DNA of 64,000 bases from Telopea speciosissima (Eukaryota > Streptophyta > Magnoliopsida > Proteales > Proteaceae), in contig NW_025317398.1 of assembly GCF_018873765.1 (NCBI RefSeq), positions 1 through 64,000 of the forward strand, read 5' to 3'. Position numbers and translations under genes: made by a program. How positions within the stretch are numbered: the first letter of the stretch is position 1; every line of letters begins with the position of its first letter. The notes under the pieces are model-generated. The model had not been told where the DNA came from and ran no database searches. It saw nothing but the letters and a program-made list of their open reading frames with translations. This document shows positions 9,490 through 20,929 of this stretch, in pieces.

Positions 9490-10716
9490 GCTCCTTCAAT
9501 CTGAATCAAATCACTCCTCCATATTTGGTCATCCAAAAGCCTCTGTTGAACATGACCATGCCACCTCTATTGACGCCAAGCCATTTCAGTCAAGTTTCTC
9601 CTCGTCTTGAGGCTATTGAGTAGGAAGGGGAAAAGCCAGGTAAGTCCGAGTTATTTACCCCTTAAACTGCCTTCTATTACATCCTTGAAAACTTGCCTTC
9701 GATGCAACAGTTCTACCAGAGACTCGAGGCACTGGTGTTGTGGTGCTTTCACATGGGCTTGGTGAGGTGCCTGCTGAAGTATCGATCAAATCCCTGTCAC
9801 CAAAGACAGATGAAGACCCTATAACTCTCAGTGGAGATCCGTCGCCGAAGAGCTCATCCTCTAGTAATGATCTCTTCGATGATGAAGAAATCGAACAAAC
9901 TCTGAGGGTACATCTTTTATCCCTATCTCTATTTTGATCATTATTAAGGTCCAATTCTCTTGAATAGTGCTGATAACTCACTTTATTCAGCCGGTTCCTA
10001 CTCTAAACAAGATGATGGCCCTCTTGGATGACTTGACTATGAAGGTGCCTATCCCCAAATTCCCTCTCCCATTTATGAAATTAAGTTCTCCTCCTACAGA
10101 GAAAGCTTTCCCCAAATTCCCTCTCCCATTTATGAAATTAAGTTCTCCTCCTACAGAGAAAGCTTTGGAATTTCTGCATTTGATAGAGGGTATGTCAGCT
10201 CGAGAACTTGTAAAACAAGGGAAGGTGACCAATTTGTAGAAAACTCTTAGGATGATCAAAGAGTGTCCTGATGTTCCGTCAACCTTTAAAATTTATCTTC
10301 AGAAATTAAAAGATGTGATTCCACCAATAGCTGATTGACTTCCTTCCTGCCTCGAAATTGTAGACCAAGCCATAGAAGCCATCAACCGTGACAAACAACT
10401 TTCAGAGAAAGTATAAAGGTTCCGGTCGGTCATTGATGAACACCGTGAGACCAAGATTTCATATGATGCTCAACTGGCCACCTTGAATGAAGAGACAAAT
10501 AGCTTGATGAAGAAGAAAAGAGCCATCAAAACGGTGAAAGCAGCCAACTATATTGTGATATCAAAGGCTTACAAAGAAGCTTATGAAAGTGAAGTCATTT
10601 TACGCGAGATGTTTCCTTCTTCTCCTGATTGGCCAAACAAAATTAGGAGGGCCAAAGTAGAGCTGGTCGAGATTGAGAGTGCCCTAGGAAGGGCATGGTT
10701 ATCTCTTCATCCTGAG
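9490..10716 (+). pseudogene. Broken three-exon gene with coiled-coil C-terminus, function unknown
   Basis: Three exons can be inferred: up to 9639, 9711-9907 and 9991-10716. The introns are 71 bp (CAG/gtaagt to caacag) and 83 bp (AGG/gtacat to ttcag), and the frame is kept across both. The second exon reads LPETRGTGVVVLSHG and a serine-rich SPKSSSSSND stretch. The third is one frame of about 240 codons ending LGRAWLSLHPE, with a charged, heptad-like region, and carries three stops (10237 TAG, one TGA near 10336, one TAA near 10414). A 57-bp unit is duplicated in it. The first exon has a frameshift and stops. I do not recognise the protein with certainty; its shape resembles the C-terminal half of plant putative gypsy-type transposon proteins such as the relic at 63225-63810. 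Confidence 0.45.
10057..10170 (+). repeat. 57-bp tandem duplication inside the coiled-coil pseudogene
   Basis: Two directly adjacent, essentially identical 57-bp units, each encoding PKFPLPFMKLSSPPTEKAF or nearly so. The length is a multiple of three, so the frame is kept. Confidence 0.85.
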
Positions 10717-10719
10717 TGA

Positions 10720-11101
10720 ATACCTAACAAAACTTCAAATTCTAACAATTTTTTTGTAACATTCATTGTTTCAATGGAAACCCTTCAAAGGTCGTTTGAA
10801 TTTTATAATGATTTGATTTCATCATTCGGTCATAACAAGTACGTTTGAAAATACAAAACCCCCTATAATAATACTTGGAGATAATTCCTTCATAGACCAA
10901 AATGAAAAGAACATACAACTAAACCTTGGTCAACACAAACTTCCAACATTTTCGCCATATATTGGTGAATAGAATGAACATATGAATAAATGGATGAGGC
11001 TAACCAGGTGGCGAAGCAACGCCTGACCCTTCCAAGCATGCTGCTTCTTGATCGGATGGGCAATCTTTTACTTTCCCATTTGCGCTCTTTTCTCAATGCT
11101 C
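10720..11101. other. Intergenic, no gene seen
   Basis: No supported coding sequence between the plus-strand pseudogene and the minus-strand relic. Confidence 0.5.
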
Positions 11102-11971
11102 CTAACTCTGATGGAGACTCATCCTAAACCTCCCCCTTCGGTCTATCTTATGGTTCAGTTCCCTAGGAAAATTTGGCTGATGAATCCTTGATACATCTAC
11201 CATAATTAAATTAACAGAAAAATTCTGCTCCTCGAAATCTTCTTTGTCATCATCGGGTAAGGGCAAATGGATGGTTGTTTCCAAAGTGACTGTAGTGGGA
11301 TCATGCTCCTCGGCCAATACTTCAACCTTAGCATGATTCTCTCTATTATAGCTTTCTTTGATGAACGTTGTCTTAACTCGTCCATCATCGAGCATTACAA
11401 AGGTATCCTTTGGTTCCTCATCATCACTTATGAGAATTCCTTTCCCTTTGTTTTGGCTCTGGGATTGACTTCACCCCGTTTTTGAAACGGCCATCCTCAC
11501 AACTCGCTCGCTGGCCATACAGTCTGCTGGCTGAGAAGGCCCCACATGTAAATTCTGAAGATTCATATACGGGGGCCTGATTTGGTGTGCCGAGTATGCT
11601 TTCTTTTCCTTTATCAACCACAGATTGGCTGGGACGGGGTGCAACACTTTAAGTATCTCATTACGAGGTTCAATCTGAAATGGAAGTAAACCAATCTTAG
11701 CTCGCACTAAAGCCACCATTTGCTCTAACTGGCAATTTCGAGCTTCGTTAGAGGCAGCTAATGCCGCCGTCAACTGGTACATACTATGCATCATGGGTTA
11801 CATCAAATTATGCATCATAGTGGCCGCGTACTCGGAGCGTATATCCCCATATGCTCTAAGTTGGGCATCAAATTGTGATTCAACGTCCTGGTCGTGTACG
11901 ATGTCCTGATCTTGCAAGGGAACTCGTCTTGCCCCTCACTTACCCGCTTGTTGATTAACCTTCTTCGCCAT
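11102..11971 (-). pseudogene. Gag-like relic of a minus-strand LTR retrotransposon
   Basis: One minus-strand frame from ATG at 11969-11971 to 11102, about 290 codons, interrupted by three stops (near 11936, 11795 and 11470). It begins MAKKVNQQAGK, has a helical middle section and an acidic part (ISDDEEP, PLPDDDKEDFEEQ). No zinc knuckle or enzyme motif is visible. Just upstream, on the minus strand at about 11990-12010, is tttggcacacctagtgagac, which looks like a primer-binding site of the TGGCACGCC type seen in plant gypsy elements. Taken together this suggests the leader and first part of Gag of a decayed LTR element whose 5-prime LTR would lie at higher coordinates. I cannot name the family. 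Confidence 0.4.
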
Positions 11972-13390
11972 GTCGTCTCAATCAGAGTGTCTCACTAGGT
12001 GTGCCAAAAATTGTTTGGCTCTTTTTCCAGATTGCTCAAACAATCGGTTGATCGGGCCATATTTATGCGTAAAAGTATGATTTAATTTTTTATTTTAATT
12101 AAAAATTTATGATTAAATTGATTCCACTTTGCTATTTTCTTATGATCGCAAGATTCCAACAGTAATCGAGAATTTTGAGATAATTGATTGTAGTTGTGCG
12201 TACATGGAACTATTTATGAGATTCCAGCGATTTCGGTACCAATCTGATATAGAGGAGATGTGATTGAAAGATAGAACTGGATTTTCCAAGAAAAGAAGAA
12301 GGAAGTTAGTTTTGTTTTAGGAAAGAGAAGAGATGGCCGGTAGGAAGTATTCTCCACGATTTCTCTATCCCAAATCTTCTAAACCTCTCTTTCCTAAAAT
12401 TCCTCCGTCTAAAACCCTCTCATTCTATCTTTCCTCATTCCCCTAAAATCTCTCTCTTTTATCTCCTAAGAATTCCTCCACGGTTTTGCTAAGCTCCCAC
12501 CTTTTCTAAAATCCTATTCTCTTCTAAACTCCCTCCACATCATCTCTCTCGCATGTGCTGCCCACGGTTCTTCTATATCTCCTAAAACCTCTCCCTAAAG
12601 CCACTCTCCTATCTCTTCTACGATTCTCTCTCTCCCAACTGTTCCCAATTCCAATCCCTCCACGTTATCTCTCCCATCTCTTCTCTAAATTCTGATGTTT
12701 TCTTTCTCTCCAAAAAAGTCTATCTCTTCTCTCATATCTCTCTAATTTCTCTCCCTCTCTTAAAATCTCTCCCAAACAGCTTCGTCGTCATCATTGCAGC
12801 TCAGCAGCTGTTCCAGCTCTCCACCTGCGTTTCATCACCATGAAGAATAGTTGTTGTCCCCTATCAAGTAGCCCTATCAGTGGGGTGTAGATGAAGCAGT
12901 GAACTTTGTTAATTAAATTCCAATTTTTTAGTACACTTGATTGCTTGATGTGTAGACCATTCCATGTGAATGACTTTAATTTATTAATTTAGTTTAGAAG
13001 ATTTGTTTTTGTGATTCATATTTTCTATTCAAACAATGATTTTTATTGTGATTGTGATTGTACCGATGATAGTCTATATCTGACTGAACTAAGTGTGCTA
13101 AGCGTATGCGAAAGACGATAGTGATTGACAAGATACGCTATAACTAGGATGAATGACAATTATCATTGTGTGATTTCATTAGGTTTGTAGCTGTAATGAA
13201 TTGAAGTGTGCGCCGAAGATTAATTAATGGATCAATGTGGATTCGAAACCTGAAGACAGTCTTCTCTCATCGTTTTCTTCTTCTTCATTGATTTTTATTT
13301 GTTCATTACTTCTTAGTTTATTTTTAACTGTATTATGGATAATTGTTTTTGAAATCACTTTACACCATCTTAAGTAGCTTAGCCTTCCAG
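11972..13390. other. LTR-like or intergenic DNA, CT-rich block, no gene
   Basis: No ORF of interest. It has a long CT-rich block (12350-12780, repeated ctctccc and tctctc), a PBS-like motif at its left end on the minus strand, and the phrase ccagtggattcgatccc near its right end, similar to LTR ends of plant elements. LTR borders could not be set. Confidence 0.4.
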
Positions 13391-14388
13391 TGGATTCGAT
13401 CCCTTCTTACCACTGTTCTTGTAGTAGCAATAGGATTAATTAATATCTAGTAGTAGCAATAGGATTAATTAATATTTATTTTTTATCTCATAACGACACG
13501 ATCATCGATTAATCGTGACATTGGTCTACCGTAATCAAATAGTATTAATAGAGAGCACGGGCGTGCCAGAGTCTATAAGACTCAAAGTAGTAGAAGTTTG
13601 CACTTCTGACTTCTATCAGGCTATGTGGATCACCCTCTTGCCTCGATTGCTCAAAGGACTTTAGATTAAAGACCAAATTGCAATATATGGGTAAGGATAA
13701 TCACAGAACAATTGATAGTGAAAATGGGAAATCAAGCACTTCTATTAATCTTGATGCGAGCATATACAGAGGACATACCACTGTTACAAGAAATCAGAGA
13801 AGAACTTGATAGGGGAGAGAAAGAGAGAATGATCACTAGGATTAGGAGAGAGAGAGAGAGAGAAGAGTTACACTAGGAAAAGTAAATTGCAGAATATAAA
13901 GATAATTGAAATTGCAAGTTTGTTATGTGATTGAGAGATCCATTCTTTCTTCTGTGATTTTGTCTTTTATACTTGAGAAGGCAAAACCTCTATTACGTGT
14001 CTCCCAACTACAATTTCTCTGACGGTAACAGAACCGTTTGGGGATCACGTCCTCCTGGTGTGGTTTCCACCTTGGGAAGTGGCGTAATGGATGCTTTACA
14101 GTTACAACTCTTTTTTGAAAAACCCACACTGTTGACCGATCCTAAAGGGTAATCAACTTGTCATTTATGGTTAATTGGTAATTTAGGGTGTAAACACCAA
14201 TTGAATATATCATTATTATAAAGGTTGTCTTTTACATTGCAACATTAACATACATCAATTAATAAATAAAATCAAAACGAATTATTATTATCACAAAATT
14301 CTGTTCTTTTTTTTTCTTCAAAATATATTAAATCCATGTTACCACATAAAGAAGGTTTAGGTCACCTAGCCCTTCTTGGTGCTACTCG
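13391..14388. repeat. Tandem duplication, unit 1 (about 1 kb)
   Basis: It starts tggattcgatcccttctta and ends ttggtgctactcg; the same start and end recur in unit 2. It contains no gene. On the minus strand tggcacgcccgtgc (about 13558-13571) resembles an LTR-element primer site, so the unit may derive from an LTR plus leader. A 29-bp internal tandem repeat lies at 13421-13478. Confidence 0.75.
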
Positions 14389-14671
14389 TGGATTCGATCC
14401 CTTCTTACCACTGTTCTAGTAGTAACAATAGAATTAATTAATATTTATTTTTGACCTCATAACGACATGATCATCGGTTAACCATGAGATCGATCTATCG
14501 TAATCAAATGGTATTGATAGAGAGCACGGGCGTGCCAGAGTCTATAAGACTCAAAGTAGTAGAAGTTTGCACTTCTGACTTCTATCAGTCTATGTGGATC
14601 ATCCTCTTGCAAGGACTTTGGATTAAAGACCAAATTGCAATATATGGGTAAGGATAATCACAGAACAATTG

Positions 14672-15665
14672 CATGTCCTAGGGAAGAGAAGGAGCTCAAT
14701 TAACTATATGGATATACTTAAGGACATGTATGAGGGCGTGGTGGCAAGTGTCAAAACTGCAGAGGGACAAAGTAGTGAATTCCCAATTACAATTGGGCTA
14801 CACCAAGGATCAGCTCTAAGCCCTTATTTGTTTGCACTCATCATGGATGATTTAACTAGACATATTCAAGATGAAGTCCCTTGATGTATGCTATTCGCTG
14901 ATGATATTGTTTTGATAGATGAGACAGTGAAATGGATTAATGCAAAGCTGGAACTATGGAGATCAAACTAGGAATCAAGAGGTTTTAAGTTAAGCAGAAC
15001 AAAGACAGGATATATGATGTGTAACTTCAGGCAAACCAGGAGAGATGATGAAGTGGTGAAACTTGAGGAGAGAGAGCTACCACAAAGTGAATGCTTTAAA
15101 TACCTAGGGTCAACCTTTAACAAAGAAGGTGATATAGAAGATGATGTTTCCCATAGAATTAAAGTAGGATGGTTGAAATGGAAAGGAGCATCAGGAGTTT
15201 TATGTGACAAACGTATGCCTATTAAGCTTAAGGGGAAATTCTACAGGACAGTAATAAGACCAGTGATGATTTATGGGACGGAATGTTGGGCAATTAAGAA
15301 GAGTCATATAGATAAGATGAGTGTAGTGGAGATGAGGATGCTGAGGAGGATGTGCGGCAAGACCAGGAGAGATAGAGTAAGGAATGTTTGTATTAAAACT
15401 GAATTGGGAGTTGCAACAATCCAGGACAAACTTCGGGAGAGCCGCTTGAGATGGTTTGGTCATGTACAAAGGAGACCCACGGATGCACCAGTAAGAAAGA
15501 GTGACCAGATTCAATTGGAATGAACTAAAAGAGGTAGGGGCAGACCTAAAATGACTATTAGAGAAGTGGTAAGAAAGGATATGCATATAGTAGGGCTAGA
15601 TCCTAGTATGACCGCGGATAGAGTTGTTTGGAGGTCAAGGACCCATGTAGCCGATCCCGCGTAGG
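14672..15665 (+). pseudogene. RTE reverse transcriptase fragment
   Basis: A single frame of about 330 codons carries the end of a reverse transcriptase: GLHQGSALSPYLFALIMDDL, then the catalytic box LFADDIVLID (the FADD form of YXDD), then the thumb and C-terminal region with CFKYLGS, YGTECWA, RMLRRMCGKTRRD and LRWFGHV. Three in-frame stops break it: TGA near 14882, TAG near 14969 and TGA near 15521. The motifs leave little doubt about the family; the enzyme would copy LINE RNA at a nicked target. The copy is dead. Confidence 0.88.
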
Positions 15666-15800
15666 GGGATGTTCCTGGGATGCTGCTTTGACTAATGCTT
15701 AGACCCCTTTTTTTTTTTTTGTTTTTGTTTTAACCCTTTCGGATCCATGTAGCCGACCCCATTTAGTTGGGATAAGGTTATGGTTGTTGTTGTTGTTGTT
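14672..15800 (+). mobile_element. 5-prime-truncated RTE-type LINE
   Basis: A non-LTR retrotransposon copy bounded by a perfect 19-bp target duplication, gataatcacagaacaattg, at 14653-14671 and 15801-15819. It carries the C-terminal half of the RTE reverse transcriptase and ends in the plant RTE tail (ccgaccccatttagttggg) and a (GTT)n run (15782-15800). The N-terminal endonuclease and most of the polymerase are absent, as is usual for truncated LINE insertions. Confidence 0.9.
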
Positions 15801-16348
15801 GATAATCACAGAACAATTGATAGTGAAAATGGGAAATCAAGTATTTCTATTAATCTTGATGTGGGCATATATAGAAGACGTACCACTATAACAAGAAATC
15901 AGATAAGAACTTGATAGGGGAGAGAAAGAGAGAATGATCACTAGGATCAGGAGGGAGAAAAGAGTTACACTAGGAAAAATAAATTGTAGAATGTAAAGAT
16001 AATTGAAATTGCAGATTTGTTATGTGATCGAGAGATCCCTTCTTTCTTCTGTGATTTTGTCTTTTATACTTGTGAAGGCAAAACCTCTATTACGTGCCTC
16101 CCAACTGCAATTTCTCTAATGGTTACAGAACCGTTTGGGGATCACGTCCTCCTGGTGTGGTTTCCATCTTGGGACGTGGTTTAATGGATGCTGTACGACT
16201 ACAATCGTTCTAATTCGCATTCTCCTTTTTGGAAAACCCACACTGTTGACCGATCCTAAAGGGTAATCGGCATGTCATTTTTGGCTAATTGGTAATTTAG
16301 GGTGTAAACACCAATTGAATGTATCATTATTACAAAGACTGTCTTTTA

Positions 16349-16785
16349 TATTTTTTTTTGGTAACACGAAGCTTTACTGATAAACATGCGAGGGCCCTTG
16401 AACTCCAGACAAATCTTGGAGCCAAGGAGTGGAAATGGGCCAATGTGTCATACACACGATAGAACCCTCCTGGCCAGGGTACCTGCAATAACATTCAAAT
16501 CTCGTGGAATAAAAGAAAATGAAACAAAATTGAAAGGGTTACATAGACATTTAACATCATCCAAGACAACCATTGCTTCTAAGGGAACGTGCCTGAGAAT
16601 TCCTTGGAGGTAATGTATTGCCTCGTTGCAATCAGACTCTACAATAAGAACAATAAGATTAGAGATTCCTAAGGTGTTTGCTTTAGAGATAGCCATTCTA
16701 ATAGCAAGGGCTTCACCCTAGAGGGCAATAGTGAAATGAAAAGGAGCAGATAATGCATCTAAGGTTGTTCTCACAAAATGAATCA
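16349..16785 (-). mobile_element. L1-type LINE 3-prime fragment with RNase H remnant
   Basis: On the minus strand, ORF 16448-16696 reads SDCNEAIHYLQG and FIPRDLNVIAGTLARR, the last part of the RNase H-like domain found at the C-terminus of plant LINE-1 polyproteins and related ribonuclease H-like genes. A T run at about 16350-16359 is the complement of the poly-A tail. The fragment replaces a short piece of unit 2 relative to unit 1. Target duplication is unclear. Confidence 0.65.
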
Positions 16786-16917
16786 ATTAATAAATGAAAT
16801 CAAAACGAATTATTATTACCACAAAATTCTGTGCATTGTGTTTTGCAAATATATTAAATCCATGTTAACAGATAAAGAAGGTTTAGGTCACCTAGCCCTT
16901 CTTGGTGCTACTCGTGG

Positions 16918-17171
16918 GCTACCCTTGTTTTTATCAATGCACTACCTCTTATAATAATCCAACGGCCAAAATCCACTTATACTCGAAAGGTCGTCATCGC
17001 AGCCCTCCAAAGTCCAAACTCCTCGGGAATGTTTGCAATTGGAAGCTGATAGTTCGGGCGTGTAGGGATTCTCTGTTGGAGAAATTAATCTATCTAAACC
17101 CTAATAACTAAATAGGGATTTATGTGGAATTGGCGAATTACGTCGACAGTTAAAATTAACGAACTTTTTAA
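16918..17171. other. 3-prime flank of the NDR1-like gene
   Basis: Short region between the tandem duplication and the stop codon of the minus-strand gene; nothing coding. It should hold the transcript 3-prime end, but no clear signal was picked out. Confidence 0.4.
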
Positions 17172-17828
17172 CTACCAAACCGTAAGTAAAACGAAGAAGA
17201 AAGCCAACACTCCAGAGAAACAGGACCGGTGACAACAGCGATCGGGTGCGGCTGATTTTAGCTTAATCCGTTTCTTTTCGATTTGCTTGCCCTGCTTGTC
17301 GACCATCACGTCGGCGTGGACTCTCACCTTGTGTCGTTCCGTCGTCCACACAATGATCTTATACCTTACATTAGTCGCCAAATCCACCCTGAAACCCACT
17401 ATCCCGTTCGAAGAAACCTTCTTCACCGCTTCTTCCCAATTAATCTCCACCGGCTGAACTGTTGCTTGCTTGAAGGCCTTCTTCTGATGGCCCTGACGGA
17501 AACCAGGCACCAAAGCGTTCCCAACGGAGAAGCTTAGGTTTGGGCGGTAATAAAGGGTGATGTTGAGGGCATCGTAGTAAATTCTCTTGTCCTTGTTGGT
17601 GTTCTCGATTTTGAAATTGATGGCTATGGTGGTGTTAATGGTGTTTGTGTCGGTGGCGGCGGCGGTGGCGGTGGCGGTGGTGGTGGTGTTTAGGGCAGGG
17701 GCATAGAAGTTCTGTATGTAGAAGGCGGGTGAGGAAGGACGGAGGCTGAGCCACAAGAAGAGAGAGGTGAGTCCCAGTGTGAAGATGAAGCTTGTGCAAC
17801 AACGGCAGCAGCTCATCGACTCCGACAT
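17172..17828 (-). CDS. NDR1: NDR1-like membrane protein (NDR1/HIN1-like, LEA_2 domain)
   Basis: Encodes 218 residues in one exon. Arabidopsis NDR1 is a plasma-membrane protein needed for resistance signalling by several CC-type NLR receptors and for membrane-wall adhesion. In order: a short cysteine-rich N-terminus (MSESMSCCRCC); a membrane segment at about 13-31 ending in LFLWLSLRP, the hallmark of this family; the IQNFYAPAL motif; a Thr/Ala-rich stretch at about 48-66; a LEA_2-type domain with NKDKRIYYD, QGHQKK and GFRVDL motifs; several N-glycosylation sites; and a hydrophobic C-terminus (VLAFFFVLLTVW) after a Cys/Ser patch, fitting a GPI-anchor signal as in NDR1. Length is normal. The ATG at 17826-17828 is the first in frame and places the membrane segment correctly. 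It lies alone among repeats; a paralogue is at 32902. Orthology to NDR1 is inferred from motifs and the C-terminal tail. Confidence 0.85.
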   Translation of the reverse strand: MSESMSCCRCCTSFIFTLGLTSLFLWLSLRPSSPAFYIQNFYAPALNTTTTATATAAATDTNTINTTIAINFKIENTNKDKRIYYDALNITLYYRPNLSFSVGNALVPGFRQGHQKKAFKQATVQPVEINWEEAVKKVSSNGIVGFRVDLATNVRYKIIVWTTERHKVRVHADVMVDKQGKQIEKKRIKLKSAAPDRCCHRSCFSGVLAFFFVLLTVW

Positions 17829-18823
17829 GTGTGTTTGTTTAATTTGGCTATTTCTTGCAAAAGATCTTCCTTCTTTCAGGAACCAATCGAAGAAGAAATT
17901 GAAGAAAAAATCGAAGAGGAAAGATTCCGGCAGACTTAGGGATGATTTTTGAAGTTTTTGAAGCTACTTTGAAGCTTGAGAGGAGGAGGAACGGGTGAAG
18001 AAGAATTTCAATTTCTGTTTCCGTAAATTCATTCTTCTTGTAAGTAATGGACAGTTCATTTTGACTTTTCATTTCTACTTTCTCTATAATGCCAAATATG
18101 TCCTGCCCCCTGCTCTGCATCCATCATTAATGCGGAAGTGGAACAGTGGAACTTATGTATGGTCCGAGCTGGTTCAAGTGTGGTGAGTCACTGACTCGGT
18201 TGTGGGATGAGAACATTTCTAATTTTCTATTAATGCTGGCGATATAAATGGATCGAATACACTCTAAATATCATTGGGTACTTATTTTTTTATTTATTAT
18301 TAATTGATTTAGAATACGTCTTAATAGATATGGACTTGAATCGATTTCATATTTTCGGCCATTCATTTACATTTCTAATTAATGCTTGTCCCCTTCGGCA
18401 TGGTGGGCTGTGGATCATTTTGTATGAGTAACCTAATCTATCTTAATTCTACCCAAAAAAAAAAAAACATAACTTATCTTAATCAAATAGTAATAATTGA
18501 TTTATAATCGGTTTGATTTATGTCTATTGCATTCTTAATCAAACTAAAACCGAACCACTAAACCGAAATGAAATTGATAAACACCCCGCATAATATCATA
18601 TGTCTCAAATCGGACGGTAAACAAATTGAAAAGATGCCCGGCTCTGGGTTGATTATCATATAGGTCCGGTTTAACAAAACTAACACAGACACAGGTGGAA
18701 GACCCGGTCTAAAGGACCAAGAAAGATTCTAAACTCAGTTTAAGGATGAATAATGCAATGTAGTAAAGTGGTCCCCACCTTCTGGTTGCGTCATTCCTAA
18801 CTTCCTCGAAGCCGGAGGGGAAG
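17829..18823. other. Upstream region of the NDR1-like gene, then intergenic
   Basis: Contains the promoter and 5-prime leader of the minus-strand NDR1-like gene (expected within 17829-18200); no clear TATA box was identified. The rest is AT-rich with no gene. Confidence 0.4.
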
Positions 18824-18934
18824 ATGGCGGGAAACAACGGAGGCCGCGTTATCGACATGGTTATAACCTTCCGCGGAAGACTGAAAGGTCGAAGCCATGA
18901 AGAAATTAACTTGAAAAAAAAACAAAAACCATGA
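18824..18934 (+). other. Possible first exon or relic of a small gene
   Basis: An ATG in a good plant context (gaagATGGCGG) opens a frame reading MAGNNGGRVIDMVITFRG and ending soon after in an A-rich run. Base composition changes sharply to GC-rich over this short stretch, as in coding DNA. I do not recognise the protein, and no continuation was found downstream before AT-rich DNA begins. It may be a truncated 5-prime exon. Confidence 0.25.
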
Positions 18935-19142
18935 ATAATAATTTTTTATAATTTTATTTGACCATTTGACCATTTGACCCGTTAATAATACTCGTTTTAG
19001 ATTGAAATTTGATTGATGGGACAGATTATGGAACTTGACCAACCAAATGTTTATCAATTGCTTACTAAGTAGGACTTCACCCAAATGTTTACCAATGTTT
19101 ATCAATTGCTCACCAAGTGGAATTCCTGAGTTTTAAATTGAA

Positions 19143-20851
19143 GGGTAAATTACACTGTCACCCCCTGAGGTTTGTATTAAATTCAAAGTGAGCCCCTGTG
19201 TTTCTAAATTATACAATCATACCCCCTGAGTAGACGGTATTAAATAATACATTTTAAATACCAACTTTGCCCTCTTTTAAAATAGAAAAACCCTTTTTAC
19301 TGTTGTCTTCTTCCTCAAATTTGAAGTTGCCTCCATGGTTGACCTATAACTCTACTGCATATGTCATCTCTCCCTCATCTCTTCTCCCTCTATTCTCTCT
19401 CGGATTTTTTTTTTCCGCTCTCATTCATTCGCTATTAGCCCTAAAAAATCTGCAAACCCAATCTGCTATTCCCTCTGCTTTCACCCGTCTAGATGCCCTG
19501 ATCTTCAGGTCAAACTACGACCGTGAAATTCAATTACCTGAACCTAATTGAAATCCCAGCCAAATCTTCTTCCAATCTCACTTCTCCATCCATCCTTTGA
19601 AACTTAATCGGTCATTCACCATCTCCATTTCATAACTGAAATCATCCAATCCCATTCTCTATTTCACAGTCCAAACCGAAACCTCTTATTTTCCTTTTGC
19701 CTCTGGACCGACCCACTTCATCTCTTTCCTTCCACTAACAAGAACCTCACTCACCGTCTCTCTGATTTTGCTTTCCCACTTTAACTCCCAACAATCATCA
19801 CCACCGAACCCTCTCCTTCTCTTTATCTATTTCTTCCATTTTCCTTCCACTACATGAGAACACCCCCACCAGACCTCACCTCTTCCCTTTTGCTAACCAA
19901 AATCTTAATATGAGAAACTCGTCTTATCATGATTCATGGGGTAAAGTTTTTTACGACAGGCAGGGTAAGGGAATAAAGTCGTAAGAGCAGTATCGATTGC
20001 TACAAATTACCGGAAGAGATTTAGTTCTTCTCCAACTCTATGACGCTTTCAACTTTCAGAGCATTTGATGAGTAAACAATCGCTTGTCTTCTGGCTAATT
20101 CCGGTTGAGATTTCCCATCTGAAAACCCCGATGACTTCGCCCAAGGATATCAGTCATTTGAAGGGTAAGGTTTTTGGTCAGATTCATTAAAGAGGAGAAT
20201 GAATTTGAATAAAAAAATTGCAACGGACACTTTGCTTTTCTCCTAAGTCTCAACAACAGACACTATGCTTCTATAGCAAAGGGTGTGACCGAGAGAAAGA
20301 AACAGGGAATGGGTGAGAAACTGATGGAGGTGAAGAATCAAAACTACAGAATGTGAGCGACGGAGATGGAGTGATGAGAGGATGTGAAGGGGAGAGAAGT
20401 GGTGAGGGACTCCTCCGTTCTGCGAGGAGTTGCAGGTCAGCGATGGAGTTGCTGGTATTCATTTATACATCTCTGTTTTGCAGAATGTTGAATAAAAAAA
20501 TTGCAAGAGACACTATGCTTCAATAGCAAAGGGTGTGAACGAGAGAAAGAAAGAGGGAATGGGCGAGAAACTAATGAAGATGGAGAATCAAAACTGCAGA
20601 ATGTGAGCGACGGAGATGGAGTAATGAGAGGATAGGAAGGGGGTGATAAGCTCACACCCCTAATAGGGGTTTATTAGTCATTTTATGTCACGAATTATCA
20701 ACACCTTATCACTTAACGGGAATGATATAACGGAGTGGGGCTGACTGTAACTACTAACCAAAACTCAGGGGGTGTGGCTGTATAATTTAGAAACATAGGG
20801 GGTTGCTCTGTATTTAATACAAACCTCAGGGGGTGGCAGTGTAATTTTCCC
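19143..20851. mobile_element. Mutator-type non-autonomous DNA transposon (1.7 kb)
   Basis: Terminal inverted repeats of about 90 bp: the left end starts GGGTAAATTACACTGTCACC and the complement of the right end starts GGGAAAATTACACTGCCACC, with matching downstream blocks (gaggtttgtattaaat, gtttctaaattatac). It is flanked by a perfect 9-bp duplication taaattgaa (19134-19142, 20852-20860). Nine-base target duplications and long inverted repeats point to the Mutator superfamily. No transposase is present. Inside, a segment of about 250 bp is duplicated in tandem (about 20205-20640). Confidence 0.85.
20205..20640. repeat. Internal tandem duplication in the Mutator-type element
   Basis: Two diverged copies about 249 bp apart share aataaaaaaattgcaa, caaagggtgtga and atgtgagcgacggagatgga. 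No coding function is evident. Confidence 0.7.
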
Positions 20852-20929
20852 TAAATTGAAATTTGCTTTTTAATATTTTGGTAAATAAGTGTAGACGTAG
20901 TCAAAACTCTCTTAATGTCGTCATGAGCA

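Larger units (their letters stand above)
14389..16917. repeat. Tandem duplication, unit 2, enlarged by two LINE insertions
   Basis: After removing the RTE LINE (14672-15800) and the minus-strand LINE fragment (about 16349-16785), the remainder aligns end to end with 13391-14388. Shared landmarks include gagagcacgggcgtgccaga, caccaattgaat and aagaaggtttaggtcaccta. Confidence 0.75.
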
